Assembly: GCF_001025195.1 (NCBI RefSeq)
Contig: NZ_AP012325.1
Coordinates: forward strand, 868,001-932,000
DNA: 64,000 nucleotides
From: Bifidobacterium catenulatum DSM 16992 = JCM 1194 = LMG 11043
Lineage (GTDB): Bacteria; Actinomycetota; Actinomycetes; Actinomycetales; Bifidobacteriaceae
Direction of reading: 5' to 3'
Below are positions 43,847 through 53,801 of the stretch, piece by piece. Positions within the stretch are counted from its first letter, which is position 1, and the number at the start of each line of letters is the position of its first letter. The translations under genes were made by a program, and so were the position numbers. The notes below the pieces were generated by a model. The model was not told the DNA's origin. It did no database searches and saw only the letters and a list, made by a program, of their open reading frames with translations.

Positions 43847-44530
43847 ATGGAACCCATGTTGCTTCATCTTCATCTCGTCCGACACGGGCAGACGTTTTTC
43901 AACCGATATAACAGATTGCAGGGCTGGTCGAATTCTCCATTGACGGAATCCGGCATCGCCGACGCAGACAAAGCCGCAAACAAATTGAAGGATTTCGATT
44001 TTGCCGCGGCATATTGCTCCGACACCACGCGTGCGCAGATGACCGCCCAGCGTATTCTCGATGCGAACGAGGCGTCCGGGCATGTTCGCCCTCAATTGAT
44101 GAGCGACATGCATTTCCGTGAACAGTTCTACGGCTATTTCGAAGGCCAGGATATGGGTGTGGCATGGACCGCCGCTGGAGGCCCCCACGGTGCGAAGAAC
44201 TACAATGACATCGTTGAAAAGTACGGCCTTGGTGCGACGCGTGACTTCCTCAAAGAGGCCGATCCGTTCCACGACGCCGAATCCGATGCCGAGTATTGGG
44301 TGAGGGTCGAGGCCGGTTTTGCTTTGATCGCGTCCAATCCCATGCTGAAAGATGGCGATGATGTGCTGCAGATTTCCCACGGCAACACGCTGCTGAGCCT
44401 TATGCACCGTTTTGCTCCGGAAGGATACGATTTGAGTGAACGTCCGGCCAATGGGTCTGTGACCGTTCTTGACTTCGATACGACGAAACCCATCGAAGAG
44501 GCGGTAAGCGTCATTTCATACAACCAGTGA
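43847..44530 (+). CDS. Histidine phosphatase family protein
   Basis: 227 residues. HLVRHGQTFFNRYNRLQGWS holds the catalytic RHG motif; a second conserved His is in ISHGNTLLSLM. It belongs to the phosphoglycerate-mutase/histidine phosphatase superfamily, which includes both mutases and broad phosphatases. The length and lack of the extra mutase inserts favour a phosphatase; the substrate is unknown. The ATG at 43847 follows GAGGG. It is followed by the DUF948 gene on the same strand. Confidence 0.85.
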   Translation: MEPMLLHLHLVRHGQTFFNRYNRLQGWSNSPLTESGIADADKAANKLKDFDFAAAYCSDTTRAQMTAQRILDANEASGHVRPQLMSDMHFREQFYGYFEGQDMGVAWTAAGGPHGAKNYNDIVEKYGLGATRDFLKEADPFHDAESDAEYWVRVEAGFALIASNPMLKDGDDVLQISHGNTLLSLMHRFAPEGYDLSERPANGSVTVLDFDTTKPIEEAVSVISYNQ

Positions 44531-44618
44531 ACATAGCTTGCTCTAGGTCGGGGCTTTTTACTACTGTTATGCGGGTATTGTGTTCGCGGGCAACCGTGGG
44601 ACTGAAAAGAGGTTCAAG

Positions 44619-45008
44619 ATGGGTGTTGGAGAAATAGCCGGTCTGATTGCAGCAATCGCTTTTGCGATTCTTGCTGGTTTCATGATCTACCCGTTGATTC
44701 GTCTCGGTAAGCTGTTCGACCAGATCGCCGAAACCGTCAAAGATACGGGGGATCATGCGATTCCCGCGCTTGACGAAAGTGTGATCACCGTCCAGCAGGT
44801 CAACAAATCGTTGGAAGACGTCAACAAGATCTCTGCAGCGGCTTCCACCACGGCCAATAATGTCGGTGCGCTGACCGATCTGTATGGATCGTTCCTCGGC
44901 AAGCCGGTCATCAAGGTCGCTTCCGCGGCATATGCCCTGAAAACCACTGCGCAGTCCTTCATGAACAAGAAGAATGTCAACAGCGCAGCAAGCAACAAGG
45001 GGGAGTGA
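44619..45008 (+). CDS. DUF948 domain protein
   Basis: 129 residues. One N-terminal membrane helix (GLIAAIAFAILAGFMIYPLI), then a helical region with LDESVITVQQVNKSLEDVNK, typical of DUF948 proteins. It is probably anchored in the membrane with a coiled-coil exterior or interior domain. AAGAGG precedes the ATG at 44619. Its stop overlaps the next start (TGATG), so the two small genes are translated together, and alaS follows. The function is unknown, but this order is common in bifidobacteria and actinobacteria. Confidence 0.85.
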   Translation: MGVGEIAGLIAAIAFAILAGFMIYPLIRLGKLFDQIAETVKDTGDHAIPALDESVITVQQVNKSLEDVNKISAAASTTANNVGALTDLYGSFLGKPVIKVASAAYALKTTAQSFMNKKNVNSAASNKGE

Positions 45009-45244
45009 TGTTCAAGCGTCTCTTCTGGATTTCCATCGGTGTGGGCATCGGTGCTGTGGCCGTGACCAAGGCACAGGCATACGTCAAGGCCAACACTCCT
45101 GACGCGGCCAGGCAGTTCCTGCTTGGACCAGACCAAGATCATGTGGCCGTACGTACCCTTGAAGGCCTGTTCAATGAGTTCGACAAAGCACGCCGAGCCC
45201 GCGAAGCTGAACTTAATACCAAATATGCGAGCAAAATCAGCTGA
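45008..45244 (+). CDS. Small membrane protein upstream of alaS
   Basis: 78 residues with one N-terminal hydrophobic helix (LFWISIGVGIGAVAVTKA) and a charged C-terminal part (VAVRTLEGLFNEFDKARRAR). The ATG overlaps the DUF948 stop. I do not know a named family beyond hypothetical actinobacterial proteins encoded next to alaS. Co-translation suggests that it works with the DUF948 protein. Confidence 0.75.
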   Translation: MFKRLFWISIGVGIGAVAVTKAQAYVKANTPDAARQFLLGPDQDHVAVRTLEGLFNEFDKARRAREAELNTKYASKIS

Positions 45245-45331
45245 TTCTTCAGCGTGACACAAGTTCAGACAACAATTACGAATTCTTTGGAAGGCATTAG
45301 GCCTGCCAACAAAAAAGGAGCTCAATCTCAA

Positions 45332-48010
45332 ATGCGCACTTCTGAAATCGCGAAGCGCTATCTTGATTATTTCGAAAAGCACGGCCATCTTATCGTGCCT
45401 TCGGCATCGCTGATCTCTCCGAACCCGACCACCCTGTTCACTATCGCAGGCATGGTCCCGTTCATTCCTTACCTCATGGGCGAGCAGACTCCGCCGAAGA
45501 GCCGCATGGCATCCAATCAGAAGTGCGTGCGTACTTTGGATATCGACGAGGTCGGCAAAACCACCCGTCACGGTACTTTTTTCCAGATGCTGGGCAATTT
45601 CTCCTTTGGTGATTACTTCAAAGAAGAAGCCATCCATTATGCGTATGAGCTGCTGACCACCCCGCAAGACAAGGGCGGCTACGGCTTCGATCCGGAGAAA
45701 CTGTGGATGACCACCTTCACCGACGATGAGGAAGCCCGTTCGATGTGGAAGAACGAGGGTGTTGACCCCGAACACATCCAGATCATGGGCATGGAAGACA
45801 ACTTCTGGACGACCGGTGGTCCTGGCCCTGGCGGCCCGTGCTCCGAAATCTACGTGGACCGTGGACCGGAATATGGCGTGGAAGGCGGCCCGATCGCCGA
45901 CGAGAACCGCTACATTGAAATTTGGGATCTCGTGTTCGAAAACTACGAGGTCGATAATGTCAAGTCCAAGACCGACCTGCACATCGTGGGCGAACTTGAG
46001 AACAAGAACATCGACACCGGCGCTGGTCTGGAACGCCTTGCCTATCTGATGCAAGGCAAGCAGAACATTTATGAGACCGACGAGGTTTTCCCGGTCATCG
46101 AAGCAGCTCAGAAGCTGTCTGGCCGTACGTATGGCGATGACGAAGCCATGGACGTGCGCTTCCGCATTGTGGCCGACCATGTGCGCTCCGCCTTGATGAT
46201 CATGTCTGACGGTGTGCGCCCATCCAACAACGGTCGTGGCTATGTGCTGCGCCGACTGCTGCGTCGTACCGTCAAGGCCATGCGCGAACTTGGTGTGACC
46301 GGTCCGGTCATGCCGACCCTGCTGCCGACTTCCAAAGCGGCTATGGAGCCGAGCTATCCGGAACTCAATAACACTTTCCATGATGTGTCCGAGGCAGCCT
46401 ACGGCGAGGAAGATGCGTTCCGCCGCACGTTGGAATCCGGTACCGAAATCTTTGATCTCGCTGTGGCAAAGGCCAAGGAATCCGGATCCGACGCCGTTTC
46501 CGGCGAAGATGCGTTCAAGCTGCACGACACCTATGGCTTCCCAATCGAGATTACCCTCGAAATGGCCGCAGATCAGGGCGTCAAGGTAGATGAGGCCAAG
46601 TTCCGTGAGCTTATGGCCGAACAGAAGAGCCGCGCACGTGCCGATGCACTTAAGAAGCGCCACAACGTGGATCTTTCCGTCTACGACGATTTCAAGAAGA
46701 CGCTGGTTCAGCCCATCGACTTCCTTGGTTACACCGACATGTCCGCGCGTGCCAAGGTGCTGGGCATCATGCAGGAAGGCAAGGGCTCCGTTCCCGCAGT
46801 CACCGGTCCGGCCAATATCGAAGTCATTCTCGACCGTACCCCGTTCTACGCGCAGGCCGGTGGTCAGCTCGCCGATCAAGGTGAGATTCTCTCCGACGAT
46901 GGCGCCGTGCTTGAGGTCGACGATGTGCAGAAGCCGATCAAGGATCTCATCGTGCACCAGTGCCGTCTGACCGAAGGCACGCTGGTTGTCGGTGCCGAGG
47001 TCAACGCCAACATCGATCTTGATCGCCGTGGTGCCATCGCTCGCGCGCACACCGCTACCCACATGGTGCACAAGGCGCTGCGCGAGGAGCTTGGTCCTCA
47101 GGCCACCCAGCGCGGTTCCGAAGATGCACCGAACCGTCTGCGTTTCGACTTCCAGTGGTCCAGCGCTCCGAGCAAGGATGCGATGAACTCCGTGGAAGCC
47201 CGTGTCAACGAGAAGCTGCGCGAAAACCTCGCCGTCACCACTCAGGAAATGAAGTTCGATGATGCCATCGCCCTGGGTGCCATGCACCTGTTTGGAGAGA
47301 AGTACGGCGACGTCGTGCGTGTGGTTTCCATTGGTGAAGACGGCTGGAGCCGTGAGCTTTGCGGCGGTACCCACATCGATCATGTAGGTAAGATCGGCGC
47401 GATCAACATCATGTCCGAAGCTTCCATTGGCTCCGGAGTGCGCCGTGTCGATGCGGTCGTGGGCGAAAGCGCTTACGAGTTCAACGCTCGCGAGCATGCG
47501 TTGGTGTCCCAGCTTTCCGACATGGTCAATGCCCGTCCGGATGAGCTGGCCGATCGCGTGAACGCGTTGCTTGCCAAGCTCAAGGAATCCGATCGCCGTC
47601 TTGCGGCTATGTATGAATCCCAGCTTTCAGCTTCCGTTCCGGTTCTGGTTGCTGAGACCAAGGCTTCTCAAGCTCCGGTCAAGGTGGCTGCGAAGAACGT
47701 CGAACATTTCGGTTCCTTCGACGCACTGCGCAAGACCGTACTTGACGTCCGTGGCCAGCTCGGTGAGGAAAATCCGGTCGTGGTGGCCCTTTCTGGCGTG
47801 AATGAGGAAGGCAAGCCCATGGTTGCCGTGGCCACCAATGAAGCCGCACGCAAGCAGGGTATCAAGGCGGGAGATCTCGTTCGAGGCGCATCCAAGATCC
47901 TCGGCGGCGGTGGCGGCGGCAAGCCGGACTTCGCTCAGGGTGGCGGCGTGGACGCCACCAAGATTGACGAGGCTCTCGAGGCGTTGGTCCATCAGGCCAT
48001 GAAGGGCTGA
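45332..48010 (+). CDS. alaS: Alanine-tRNA ligase
   Basis: 892 residues. It charges tRNA-Ala and edits mischarged Ser/Gly. The start [19 protein letters not shown] is the family N-terminus. Catalytic motifs [18 protein letters not shown] and [14 protein letters not shown], the editing site [13 protein letters not shown], and [12 protein letters not shown] of the second editing motif are present, as is the C-terminal C-Ala domain ([15 protein letters not shown]). The start at 45332 is chosen by homology; GGAG lies somewhat far upstream (11 bases). An in-frame GTG at 45254 would add 26 residues. Confidence 0.96.
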   Translation: MRTSEIAKRYLDYFEKHGHLIVPSASLISPNPTTLFTIAGMVPFIPYLMGEQTPPKSRMASNQKCVRTLDIDEVGKTTRHGTFFQMLGNFSFGDYFKEEAIHYAYELLTTPQDKGGYGFDPEKLWMTTFTDDEEARSMWKNEGVDPEHIQIMGMEDNFWTTGGPGPGGPCSEIYVDRGPEYGVEGGPIADENRYIEIWDLVFENYEVDNVKSKTDLHIVGELENKNIDTGAGLERLAYLMQGKQNIYETDEVFPVIEAAQKLSGRTYGDDEAMDVRFRIVADHVRSALMIMSDGVRPSNNGRGYVLRRLLRRTVKAMRELGVTGPVMPTLLPTSKAAMEPSYPELNNTFHDVSEAAYGEEDAFRRTLESGTEIFDLAVAKAKESGSDAVSGEDAFKLHDTYGFPIEITLEMAADQGVKVDEAKFRELMAEQKSRARADALKKRHNVDLSVYDDFKKTLVQPIDFLGYTDMSARAKVLGIMQEGKGSVPAVTGPANIEVILDRTPFYAQAGGQLADQGEILSDDGAVLEVDDVQKPIKDLIVHQCRLTEGTLVVGAEVNANIDLDRRGAIARAHTATHMVHKALREELGPQATQRGSEDAPNRLRFDFQWSSAPSKDAMNSVEARVNEKLRENLAVTTQEMKFDDAIALGAMHLFGEKYGDVVRVVSIGEDGWSRELCGGTHIDHVGKIGAINIMSEASIGSGVRRVDAVVGESAYEFNAREHALVSQLSDMVNARPDELADRVNALLAKLKESDRRLAAMYESQLSASVPVLVAETKASQAPVKVAAKNVEHFGSFDALRKTVLDVRGQLGEENPVVVALSGVNEEGKPMVAVATNEAARKQGIKAGDLVRGASKILGGGGGGKPDFAQGGGVDATKIDEALEALVHQAMKG

Positions 48011-48020
48011 ACCACCAAAC

Positions 48021-48476
48021 ATGGTTTGGCTTGGCATTGATTTGGGTGATGCCAGAGTCGGACTCGCATTGTCTGACCCCGGCATCACCCTCGCATACCC
48101 CGCGGGCAACATCCAAGTCTACGGGGATTCATTTCGCGCATTGGATGAGGTCGTCGACGTCATCGAAGACGAATTAGTCGATCATGTGATAGTCGGGTTG
48201 CCGTTGTTGTTAAGCGGAGAAGAAGGCAAAAGCGCGAAGAAGGCACGGCGGTGGACTGTTAATCTTGAGAGAAGACTGCGTGCCGCGGTGGAGGATGACG
48301 AATACTCGTTGACGCAAGTCCCAACCATCGAATTGGTTGACGAGCGACTGACCACGGTGACTGCGCATCATCAGCTGTTCGATGCGCAAATCGGTGGACA
48401 TGAGCATCGTCCGATGGTCGATCAGCAGTCGGCGGTGGTGATACTGCAGACAGCAATCGACAGAAGAAAGAGATAA
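48021..48476 (+). CDS. ruvX: YqgF/RuvX putative Holliday junction resolvase
   Basis: 151 residues. RNase H fold with LGIDLGDARVGLALSD, VIVGLPLLLSGEEG and VDERLTTVTAHHQLFD, matching YqgF/RuvX proteins. Family members act in 16S rRNA maturation or resolve Holliday junctions. It begins 11 bases after alaS and is followed by mltG, the standard alaS-ruvX-mltG order of actinobacteria. Confidence 0.92.
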   Translation: MVWLGIDLGDARVGLALSDPGITLAYPAGNIQVYGDSFRALDEVVDVIEDELVDHVIVGLPLLLSGEEGKSAKKARRWTVNLERRLRAAVEDDEYSLTQVPTIELVDERLTTVTAHHQLFDAQIGGHEHRPMVDQQSAVVILQTAIDRRKR

Positions 48477-48490
48477 GAGGAGAAAGACCT

Positions 48491-49675
48491 GTGACCGATA
48501 ATCTCAATGATTTTTTCTCCGATAACGCGCAATGGGTGGATTCGTCGGATGACACATCCTTCAACTCGGCAATGCCGCCGCAGCCGCCGAAATCGCGTAG
48601 AGACATGCGTCGTCGCAGAGAACAAAAGCGTCGTCGTCTGTACATCACGATTATTGCCGCACTTGTGGTAGTCATTCTGATCGGTGTCGGCGGATTCTCC
48701 GGAGTACGTGCGTTGAAGCGTTGGAAGGCCGCGAACGAAGCGAACTCGCAGAGCCAGATCGAGGATTACACGGGACCAGGCGATAAGGAAGTGACCTTTA
48801 CCGTAGAATCCGGTCAGGGCGCCGCCGAAATCGCTGAGAACCTTGTTAAAGCGAAGATTGTCAAGTCCGCTGCCGCGTTTACTTCCGCGGTAAGTGGGGC
48901 AGCGGCCACGTTGTATCCGGGATCGTATGCTTTGAAGACGCATATGAAGGCGTCCGACGTGGTCAAGATTTTGTCTGACCAAAGCCAGGCTGGAGGCTTC
49001 GCCGAAATCAGGGCCGGTGAGCGTGTGTCTGATATCATCGCAAATGCGGCGCAGGCATCGGGCATAGACGTTTCGGAATTCCAAGCCATCATAGATGGTG
49101 GGGGATCGGGAATCCTCCCTGAAGAAGCCGGTGGCAAATTCGAAGGTTGGCTTGAGCCTGGCGCCTACAATGCGCAGAACAAGTCTGCTGAGGATATTAT
49201 CAAAAGCATGGTCGATGCGCGCATCGCCAAGTTGGATGATCTGGGCGTGCCGACCGGCAGCGAACGTGAACGTATTTTGATCATCGCGTCCATTGCTGAA
49301 TCTGAAGTGGGCAGTGACAAATACTATGGGCAGGTCGCAAGGGTCATTCTCAACCGTATTGACAGCGACATGGCGCTCGGTATGGACACGACTGTCGCCT
49401 ACGGTCTAGGTATTTCCGCAAGCCGGCTTACCGATGACCAGCTGAACGATGACAGCAATCCGTACAATACCCGCATTCACAAGGGGCTGACGCCGACGCC
49501 AATCAGCAATCCGGGAGATGACGCCATCAAGGCATCCATCAATCCTCCGGAAGGCAAATGGATGTATTTCGTCACCACCAATCTGCAAACCGGCGAAACA
49601 AAATTCGTCGAAACGGAAGACGAGTTCTGGAAGATTCGCGACGAGTATAAGAACAACAACGAAAACGCGAACTAA
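48491..49675 (+). CDS. mltG: Endolytic murein transglycosylase
   Basis: 394 residues. A basic cytoplasmic N-terminus (RRDMRRRREQKRRR), one membrane helix (about residues 53-78), then the YceG/MltG domain: LPEEAGGKFEGWLEPGAYN, the catalytic Glu in ILIIASIAESEVGSDK, DTTVAYGLG and PYNTRIHKGLTPTPISNPGD. It cuts glycan chains near the membrane and helps set their length. AGGAG precedes the GTG at 48491. It follows ruvX by 14 bases and converges with the peptidase gene with no spacing. Confidence 0.93.
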   Translation: MTDNLNDFFSDNAQWVDSSDDTSFNSAMPPQPPKSRRDMRRRREQKRRRLYITIIAALVVVILIGVGGFSGVRALKRWKAANEANSQSQIEDYTGPGDKEVTFTVESGQGAAEIAENLVKAKIVKSAAAFTSAVSGAAATLYPGSYALKTHMKASDVVKILSDQSQAGGFAEIRAGERVSDIIANAAQASGIDVSEFQAIIDGGGSGILPEEAGGKFEGWLEPGAYNAQNKSAEDIIKSMVDARIAKLDDLGVPTGSERERILIIASIAESEVGSDKYYGQVARVILNRIDSDMALGMDTTVAYGLGISASRLTDDQLNDDSNPYNTRIHKGLTPTPISNPGDDAIKASINPPEGKWMYFVTTNLQTGETKFVETEDEFWKIRDEYKNNNENAN

Positions 49676-50164
49676 TCAGAACATAACGCCAACCGCAATG
49701 CCTATCGCCCCGGTCGTCACAATCGCCGGGGCGAATGGCGTTCGGCCGGCGTAAGAAGTATGCTTTTGCGGATCAAAACGTGTCCATAGGGTAATCCAGC
49801 ACAAACCAACTACGCCAATAGCAAGCCACCAAGACACTACGGCGAACAGGCCGAACATGCCGACTGCCAAACCCATAAGCAACGTGGTCGTGACGTCGCC
49901 AAATCCCACCGAGCCGGGTTTCATCAAAGCAAGAGCGCATTGCAGCGCCGCCGACAGCGCGGCGAAGAGCAGTGCCTGCAACGCCAAGAATAGTGTGTTG
50001 GCGTAGAGCGCGTATATGAGGTTCACGATAATCTGTACCACGCATCCTGCGGCGACCCATGTGCGTGGGATGCGACGTGAACGGATGTCTTCGACGCTGA
50101 CGGCTAGTCCACAGAGCAGACTCGGCAGGCAAATCATGTACCACATACCGTTAAGATAGTCCAC
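49676..50164 (-). CDS. Prepilin-type (A24) peptidase
   Basis: 162 residues with five to six membrane helices. The aspartyl catalytic pairs of type IV prepilin peptidases are visible: [10 protein letters not shown] near the N-terminus and [16 protein letters not shown] in the middle. It lacks the N-terminal methyltransferase domain of long PilD proteins, like archaeal and actinobacterial short forms that process Tad/Flp pilins. Pilus genes are not in the window. The start (ATG 50164) is uncertain; a second ATG six codons in is possible. Its stop abuts mltG. Confidence 0.8.
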   Translation of the reverse strand: MDYLNGMWYMICLPSLLCGLAVSVEDIRSRRIPRTWVAAGCVVQIIVNLIYALYANTLFLALQALLFAALSAALQCALALMKPGSVGFGDVTTTLLMGLAVGMFGLFAVVSWWLAIGVVGLCWITLWTRFDPQKHTSYAGRTPFAPAIVTTGAIGIAVGVMF

Positions 50165-50193
50165 TAGTTGTATTCGGAAGAAAAGGAGTCGGC

Positions 50194-51387
50194 ATGTTGC
50201 GCTGGCAGACAGCAGGTGAGTCGCACGGCGAGGCGCTTGTCGCCATGATCGAAGGGCTGCCTGCGGGCGTCCACGTTACTACGGAGGATATTGTTGGCGC
50301 GTTGGCGCGTCGTCGTCTTGGATATGGCCGTGGCGCACGTATGAAGTTCGAGCAGGACAAGGTCCGTATGCTTACCGGTGTGCGTTTCGGTGAGACCATC
50401 GGCTCTCCGGTGGCCATTGAAATCGCCAACACCGAGTGGCCGAAGTGGACTGAAGTGATGAGCGCCGACCCGCTTGATCATGAGATCGCTCGTGAGGGTC
50501 GCAATGCCCCGCTGTCCCGCCCGCGCCCAGGGCATGCTGACCTGACCGGCATGCGCAAATACGGTTTTGATGACGCTCGTCCGGTGCTGGAACGTTCTTC
50601 CGCACGTGAGACGGCTTCACGTGTGGCGCTGGGAGAGGTTGCCAAGCAGTTCCTGGAGCAAACATTCGGCATCCGCACCGTTTCGCATGTGCTCTCCATC
50701 GGCGGTGCGGGCATTACCGATCCGCAGCAAGCTACGCTTCCTAAGCCGGAGGATCTTGAAGCATTGGATGCCTCTCCGGTGCGTACGCTTGACAAGGAAG
50801 CGGAAAAGCAGATGATCGCTCGCATTGATGAGGCGAAAGAGAACGCCGACACGTTGGGCGGTGTGATTGAGGTTGTGGTGTACGGCGTTCCTGCGGGCGT
50901 CGGTACCTATGTCGAGTCGGATCGCCGTCTTGACGCGGCTTTGGCAAGCGCTGTGATGGGCATTCAGGCCATCAAGGGTGTGGAAATCGGTGACGGCTTC
51001 CTTGAAGCCATGCGTCCTGGTTCCCAGGCCCATGATGAGATGGTGGTGGGCGAGGATGGTCGTATCGCCCGTCTGAGCAACCGTGCCGGTGGCATCGAAG
51101 GCGGCATGTCGAACGGCCAGCCGATTGTGGTGCGTGCGGCCATGAAGCCAATTCCATCCATTCCGAAGGCGCTGCGAACCGTTGATGTGACCACGGGCGA
51201 ACCGGCGCAGGCTATCAACCAACGTTCCGACAATACCGCGGTTCCGGCGGCCGCGGTTGTAGCCGAGGCGATGGTGCGTCTGACCATCGCGCAGTATGTG
51301 CTTGAGAAGTTTGGCGGCGACTGCGTTGCCGAGACCAAGCGCAATGCCGAGCAGTACATTGCCTCCTGGCCTGAGCATATGAGGTGA
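50194..51387 (+). CDS. aroC: Chorismate synthase
   Basis: 397 residues, the usual length. It converts EPSP to chorismate using reduced FMN without net redox change. Signatures: [20 protein letters not shown] at the start, [40 protein letters not shown] and [28 protein letters not shown] precedes the ATG at 50194. It begins the aroC-aroKB-aroQ operon; the next start lies 8 bp after the aroC stop. Confidence 0.97.
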   Translation: MLRWQTAGESHGEALVAMIEGLPAGVHVTTEDIVGALARRRLGYGRGARMKFEQDKVRMLTGVRFGETIGSPVAIEIANTEWPKWTEVMSADPLDHEIAREGRNAPLSRPRPGHADLTGMRKYGFDDARPVLERSSARETASRVALGEVAKQFLEQTFGIRTVSHVLSIGGAGITDPQQATLPKPEDLEALDASPVRTLDKEAEKQMIARIDEAKENADTLGGVIEVVVYGVPAGVGTYVESDRRLDAALASAVMGIQAIKGVEIGDGFLEAMRPGSQAHDEMVVGEDGRIARLSNRAGGIEGGMSNGQPIVVRAAMKPIPSIPKALRTVDVTTGEPAQAINQRSDNTAVPAAAVVAEAMVRLTIAQYVLEKFGGDCVAETKRNAEQYIASWPEHMR

Positions 51388-51395
51388 TTCGTTTC

Positions 51396-53024
51396 ATGGC
51401 TGGTATGCGCAGGCCTGTCGCCGTGATCATCGGCATGATGGGCGCGGGCAAAACACGTGTCGGCAAGGAAGTGGCACAGATGATGAATCTGCCATTTGCC
51501 GATGCCGATAATGAGATCGAATATGATGCGGGAATGCGGATTCCCGAGTATTTCGAAAAGTACGGCGAGTCGGAATTCCGTAAACTGGAAAGCGACGTTG
51601 TGCTTGACATGCTTGAGGATTTCGATGGCATCTTTTCCTTGGGCGGGGGTGCGCCGATGACACCTTCCATCCAAGAGGGATTGGCGAGATACGTTGCGTC
51701 TGGTGGCAAGGTCGTGTATTTGATGGCTGATCCGGAAGAGGCCATGGAACGCGCGAATCGTGGTGGAGGTCGTCCGATGCTCAACGGTGATGCCAATATG
51801 CGTTGGAAGAAACTCTATAAGGAACGTGACCCGGTGTTCAGACGCGTGGCGAACGTGCATGTGGGCACGCGCGGCCAGTCTCCGCAGGCGGCTGCGAGAA
51901 AGCTGATGGAAATGATTGATCAACGTATAGTACATGTCACCGGTTCTACCATCGAACCGTACGATGTTCATATCGGCGAGGGTGTGATGGGACAGCTTGC
52001 ACAGATTTTGGGCAGCAAACCCGTCAAGGTGGCGCTTATCCACACCCAGCCGGTGCAGCGTCATTCGGATCGTGCGCGCACGCTGCTTCGTCAGGCAGGC
52101 TATGATGCGTACGACATTATCATTCCTGATGCGGAGGCTGGCAAGACCATCGAGGTGGCCAACGGTATTTGGCAGCGCTTGGGCGATGAGGGTTTCACCC
52201 GTTCCGATGCGATTGTCGGTCTTGGTGGTGGAGCGGCAACCGATTTGGCTGGTTTTGTGGCAGCCACATGGATGCGTGGTATTCGCTATGTGAACTGTCC
52301 GACGTCGCTGCTTGCCATGGTTGATGCTTCGACCGGTGGTAAAACTGGCATTAATACACCGCAGGGAAAGAATCTGGTCGGTTCGTTCTACACTCCGGCC
52401 GGAGTGCTCGCCGACTTGAAGTCGCTCACATCGTTGCCGAACGACATTTTCATCGAGGGTTTGGGCGAGGTTGCCAAGTCCGGTTTCATCATGGATCCGG
52501 AGATCCTGCAGATTCTTGAGGATCATGCCGATGAACTGCGTGCCTTCGATGGGTCGGCGTTTCTGGATTCCGATCTGAAGGATGTGGTCGCGGAGCTGAT
52601 CGAACATACCGTGGGCGTGAAGGCCTACCATGTGTCTGCCGATCTCAAGGAGGCGGGACTGCGAGAATTCCTGAACTATGGGCATACGCTCGGCCATGCC
52701 ATCGAAAAGCTTGAGCATTTCCGTTGGCGTCATGGCAACGCGGTTGCGGTCGGCTGCGTGTATGCGGCCGAACTGTCGCATCTTCTGGGATACATCGATC
52801 AGGATCTTGTGGACTACCATCGTTCGCTGCTGGAATCACTGGGCTTGCCCACATCTTGGAACAACGGTACGTGGGACGATGTGCTCGCTTTGATGCATCG
52901 AGACAAGAAGGCCCGCGGCAACAAGCTTCGTTTCGTGGTGCTTGAAGGTGTTGGGAAGCCTATTCATCTTGAGGATCCACCCGCGGACGCCGTCGAAGAA
53001 GCGTTCCGTCGCATTCAGCAGTAA
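51396..53024 (+). CDS. aroKB: Fused shikimate kinase and 3-dehydroquinate synthase
   Basis: 542 residues. Residues 1-175 are shikimate kinase (P-loop [18 protein letters not shown], then [11 protein letters not shown] and LGGGAP). Residues 185-535 are dehydroquinate synthase, with NAD- and metal-binding motifs [46 protein letters not shown] and [18 protein letters not shown]. The fusion joins the second and fifth steps of the shikimate pathway in one protein; it is known in bifidobacteria and some other bacteria. The ATG at 51396 follows GAGGTGA; a GTG at 51384 overlapping aroC is an alternative. Both active sites look complete. Confidence 0.95.
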   Translation: MAGMRRPVAVIIGMMGAGKTRVGKEVAQMMNLPFADADNEIEYDAGMRIPEYFEKYGESEFRKLESDVVLDMLEDFDGIFSLGGGAPMTPSIQEGLARYVASGGKVVYLMADPEEAMERANRGGGRPMLNGDANMRWKKLYKERDPVFRRVANVHVGTRGQSPQAAARKLMEMIDQRIVHVTGSTIEPYDVHIGEGVMGQLAQILGSKPVKVALIHTQPVQRHSDRARTLLRQAGYDAYDIIIPDAEAGKTIEVANGIWQRLGDEGFTRSDAIVGLGGGAATDLAGFVAATWMRGIRYVNCPTSLLAMVDASTGGKTGINTPQGKNLVGSFYTPAGVLADLKSLTSLPNDIFIEGLGEVAKSGFIMDPEILQILEDHADELRAFDGSAFLDSDLKDVVAELIEHTVGVKAYHVSADLKEAGLREFLNYGHTLGHAIEKLEHFRWRHGNAVAVGCVYAAELSHLLGYIDQDLVDYHRSLLESLGLPTSWNNGTWDDVLALMHRDKKARGNKLRFVVLEGVGKPIHLEDPPADAVEEAFRRIQQ

Positions 53025-53041
53025 TAACAAGGGAGTTGAAC

Positions 53042-53491
53042 ATGACTAAAGTAGTAGTCGTCAATGGACCGAACCTCGGACGCCTTGGCGTGCGTCAGCC
53101 CGACGTGTATGGCAAGCAGGATCTTGAAACCTTGCGTAGCCTGTGCACGCAGTGGGGTGAGGAGCTTGGTCTTGACGTGGAAGTCCGTCAAAGCGACGAT
53201 GAAGCTGAAATGATCGGCTGGATGCATCAGGCCGCCGACGAAAAGACTCCGATTGTGATGAATCCTGCGGCATTCACCCATTATTCCTATGGTCTGGCAG
53301 ATGCCGTGCACATGGTGATTGATGAGGGGCTGCCTCTGATGGAGGTCCATATCTCCAATCCGTCCGCACGCGACGAATTCCGCAAGCGTTCCGTGATTTC
53401 CCCGGTTGCGACCGGCACCATCACCGGCATGGGCTTCTACGGCTATAAGCTGGCGTTGGAAGCCGTGGCGCATCTGTTGGAAGCTAAGTAA
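53042..53491 (+). CDS. aroQ: 3-dehydroquinate dehydratase, type II
   Basis: 149 residues. It dehydrates 3-dehydroquinate to 3-dehydroshikimate. VVNGPNLGRLGVRQPDVYG contains the catalytic Tyr, followed by NPAAFTHYSYGLADAVHMVI and VEVHISNPSARDEFRKRSVI. AGGGAG precedes the ATG at 53042. It is the last gene of the aro operon, 17 bases after aroKB. A minor oddity is GRLG in place of the usual NLLG after NGPNL, which is unlikely to affect chemistry. Confidence 0.95.
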   Translation: MTKVVVVNGPNLGRLGVRQPDVYGKQDLETLRSLCTQWGEELGLDVEVRQSDDEAEMIGWMHQAADEKTPIVMNPAAFTHYSYGLADAVHMVIDEGLPLMEVHISNPSARDEFRKRSVISPVATGTITGMGFYGYKLALEAVAHLLEAK

Positions 53492-53526
53492 CGTTTTTCG
53501 ATTTCTGATTGGGATTGCCTAAGCTG

Positions 53527-53574
53527 CACAATACATGCCGGATGCCTTCCGATGGACATCCGGCATGTATTGTG
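53527..53574 (+). terminator. Long perfect hairpin after aroQ
   Basis: An 18-base perfect stem (53527-53544 pairs with 53557-53574, arms containing ACATGCCGGATG) with a 12-base loop, 35 bases after the stop. There is no T-run after it, so it may act as a terminator or an mRNA 3' stabiliser. Confidence 0.65.
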
Positions 53575-53801
53575 ACCACCGATTCGCCCGGTCTTGATGT
53601 GCACCAGGAAGATGATGAGACCCTGCCGAACGATAGAAGCGTCACCATCTACTGCAAGCCCGATGCTGACAGCACGCCTGTCATCAAGGGACTTGCGGCT
53701 TCTGATAGTGTGGCGCTCGAATCGCAGTTTGATCAGAGCGCCACGCCTTTTCGTATTGAAGAAACACGCCGCGTCTTATACCGCTGATAAACTGAAGTTC
53801 C
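53575..53801. other. Spacer before pyrG with a second hairpin
   Basis: An open frame (53509-53787) crosses this spacer but starts without a ribosome-binding site and covers the hairpin at 53527. A second stem-loop, GTGGCGCTC/GAGCGCCAC (53710-53744), followed by CCTTTT, resembles a terminator 50 bases before pyrG and could act as an attenuator for it. Confidence 0.45.

Noticed and set aside
44753-47497. 914-codon minus-strand frame opposite alaS
   Set aside because: Antisense shadow of alaS with composition typical of such artefacts.
53509-53787. 92-codon frame between aroQ and pyrG
   Set aside because: It overlaps a perfect 18-base hairpin and has no ribosome-binding site; more likely a regulatory spacer.
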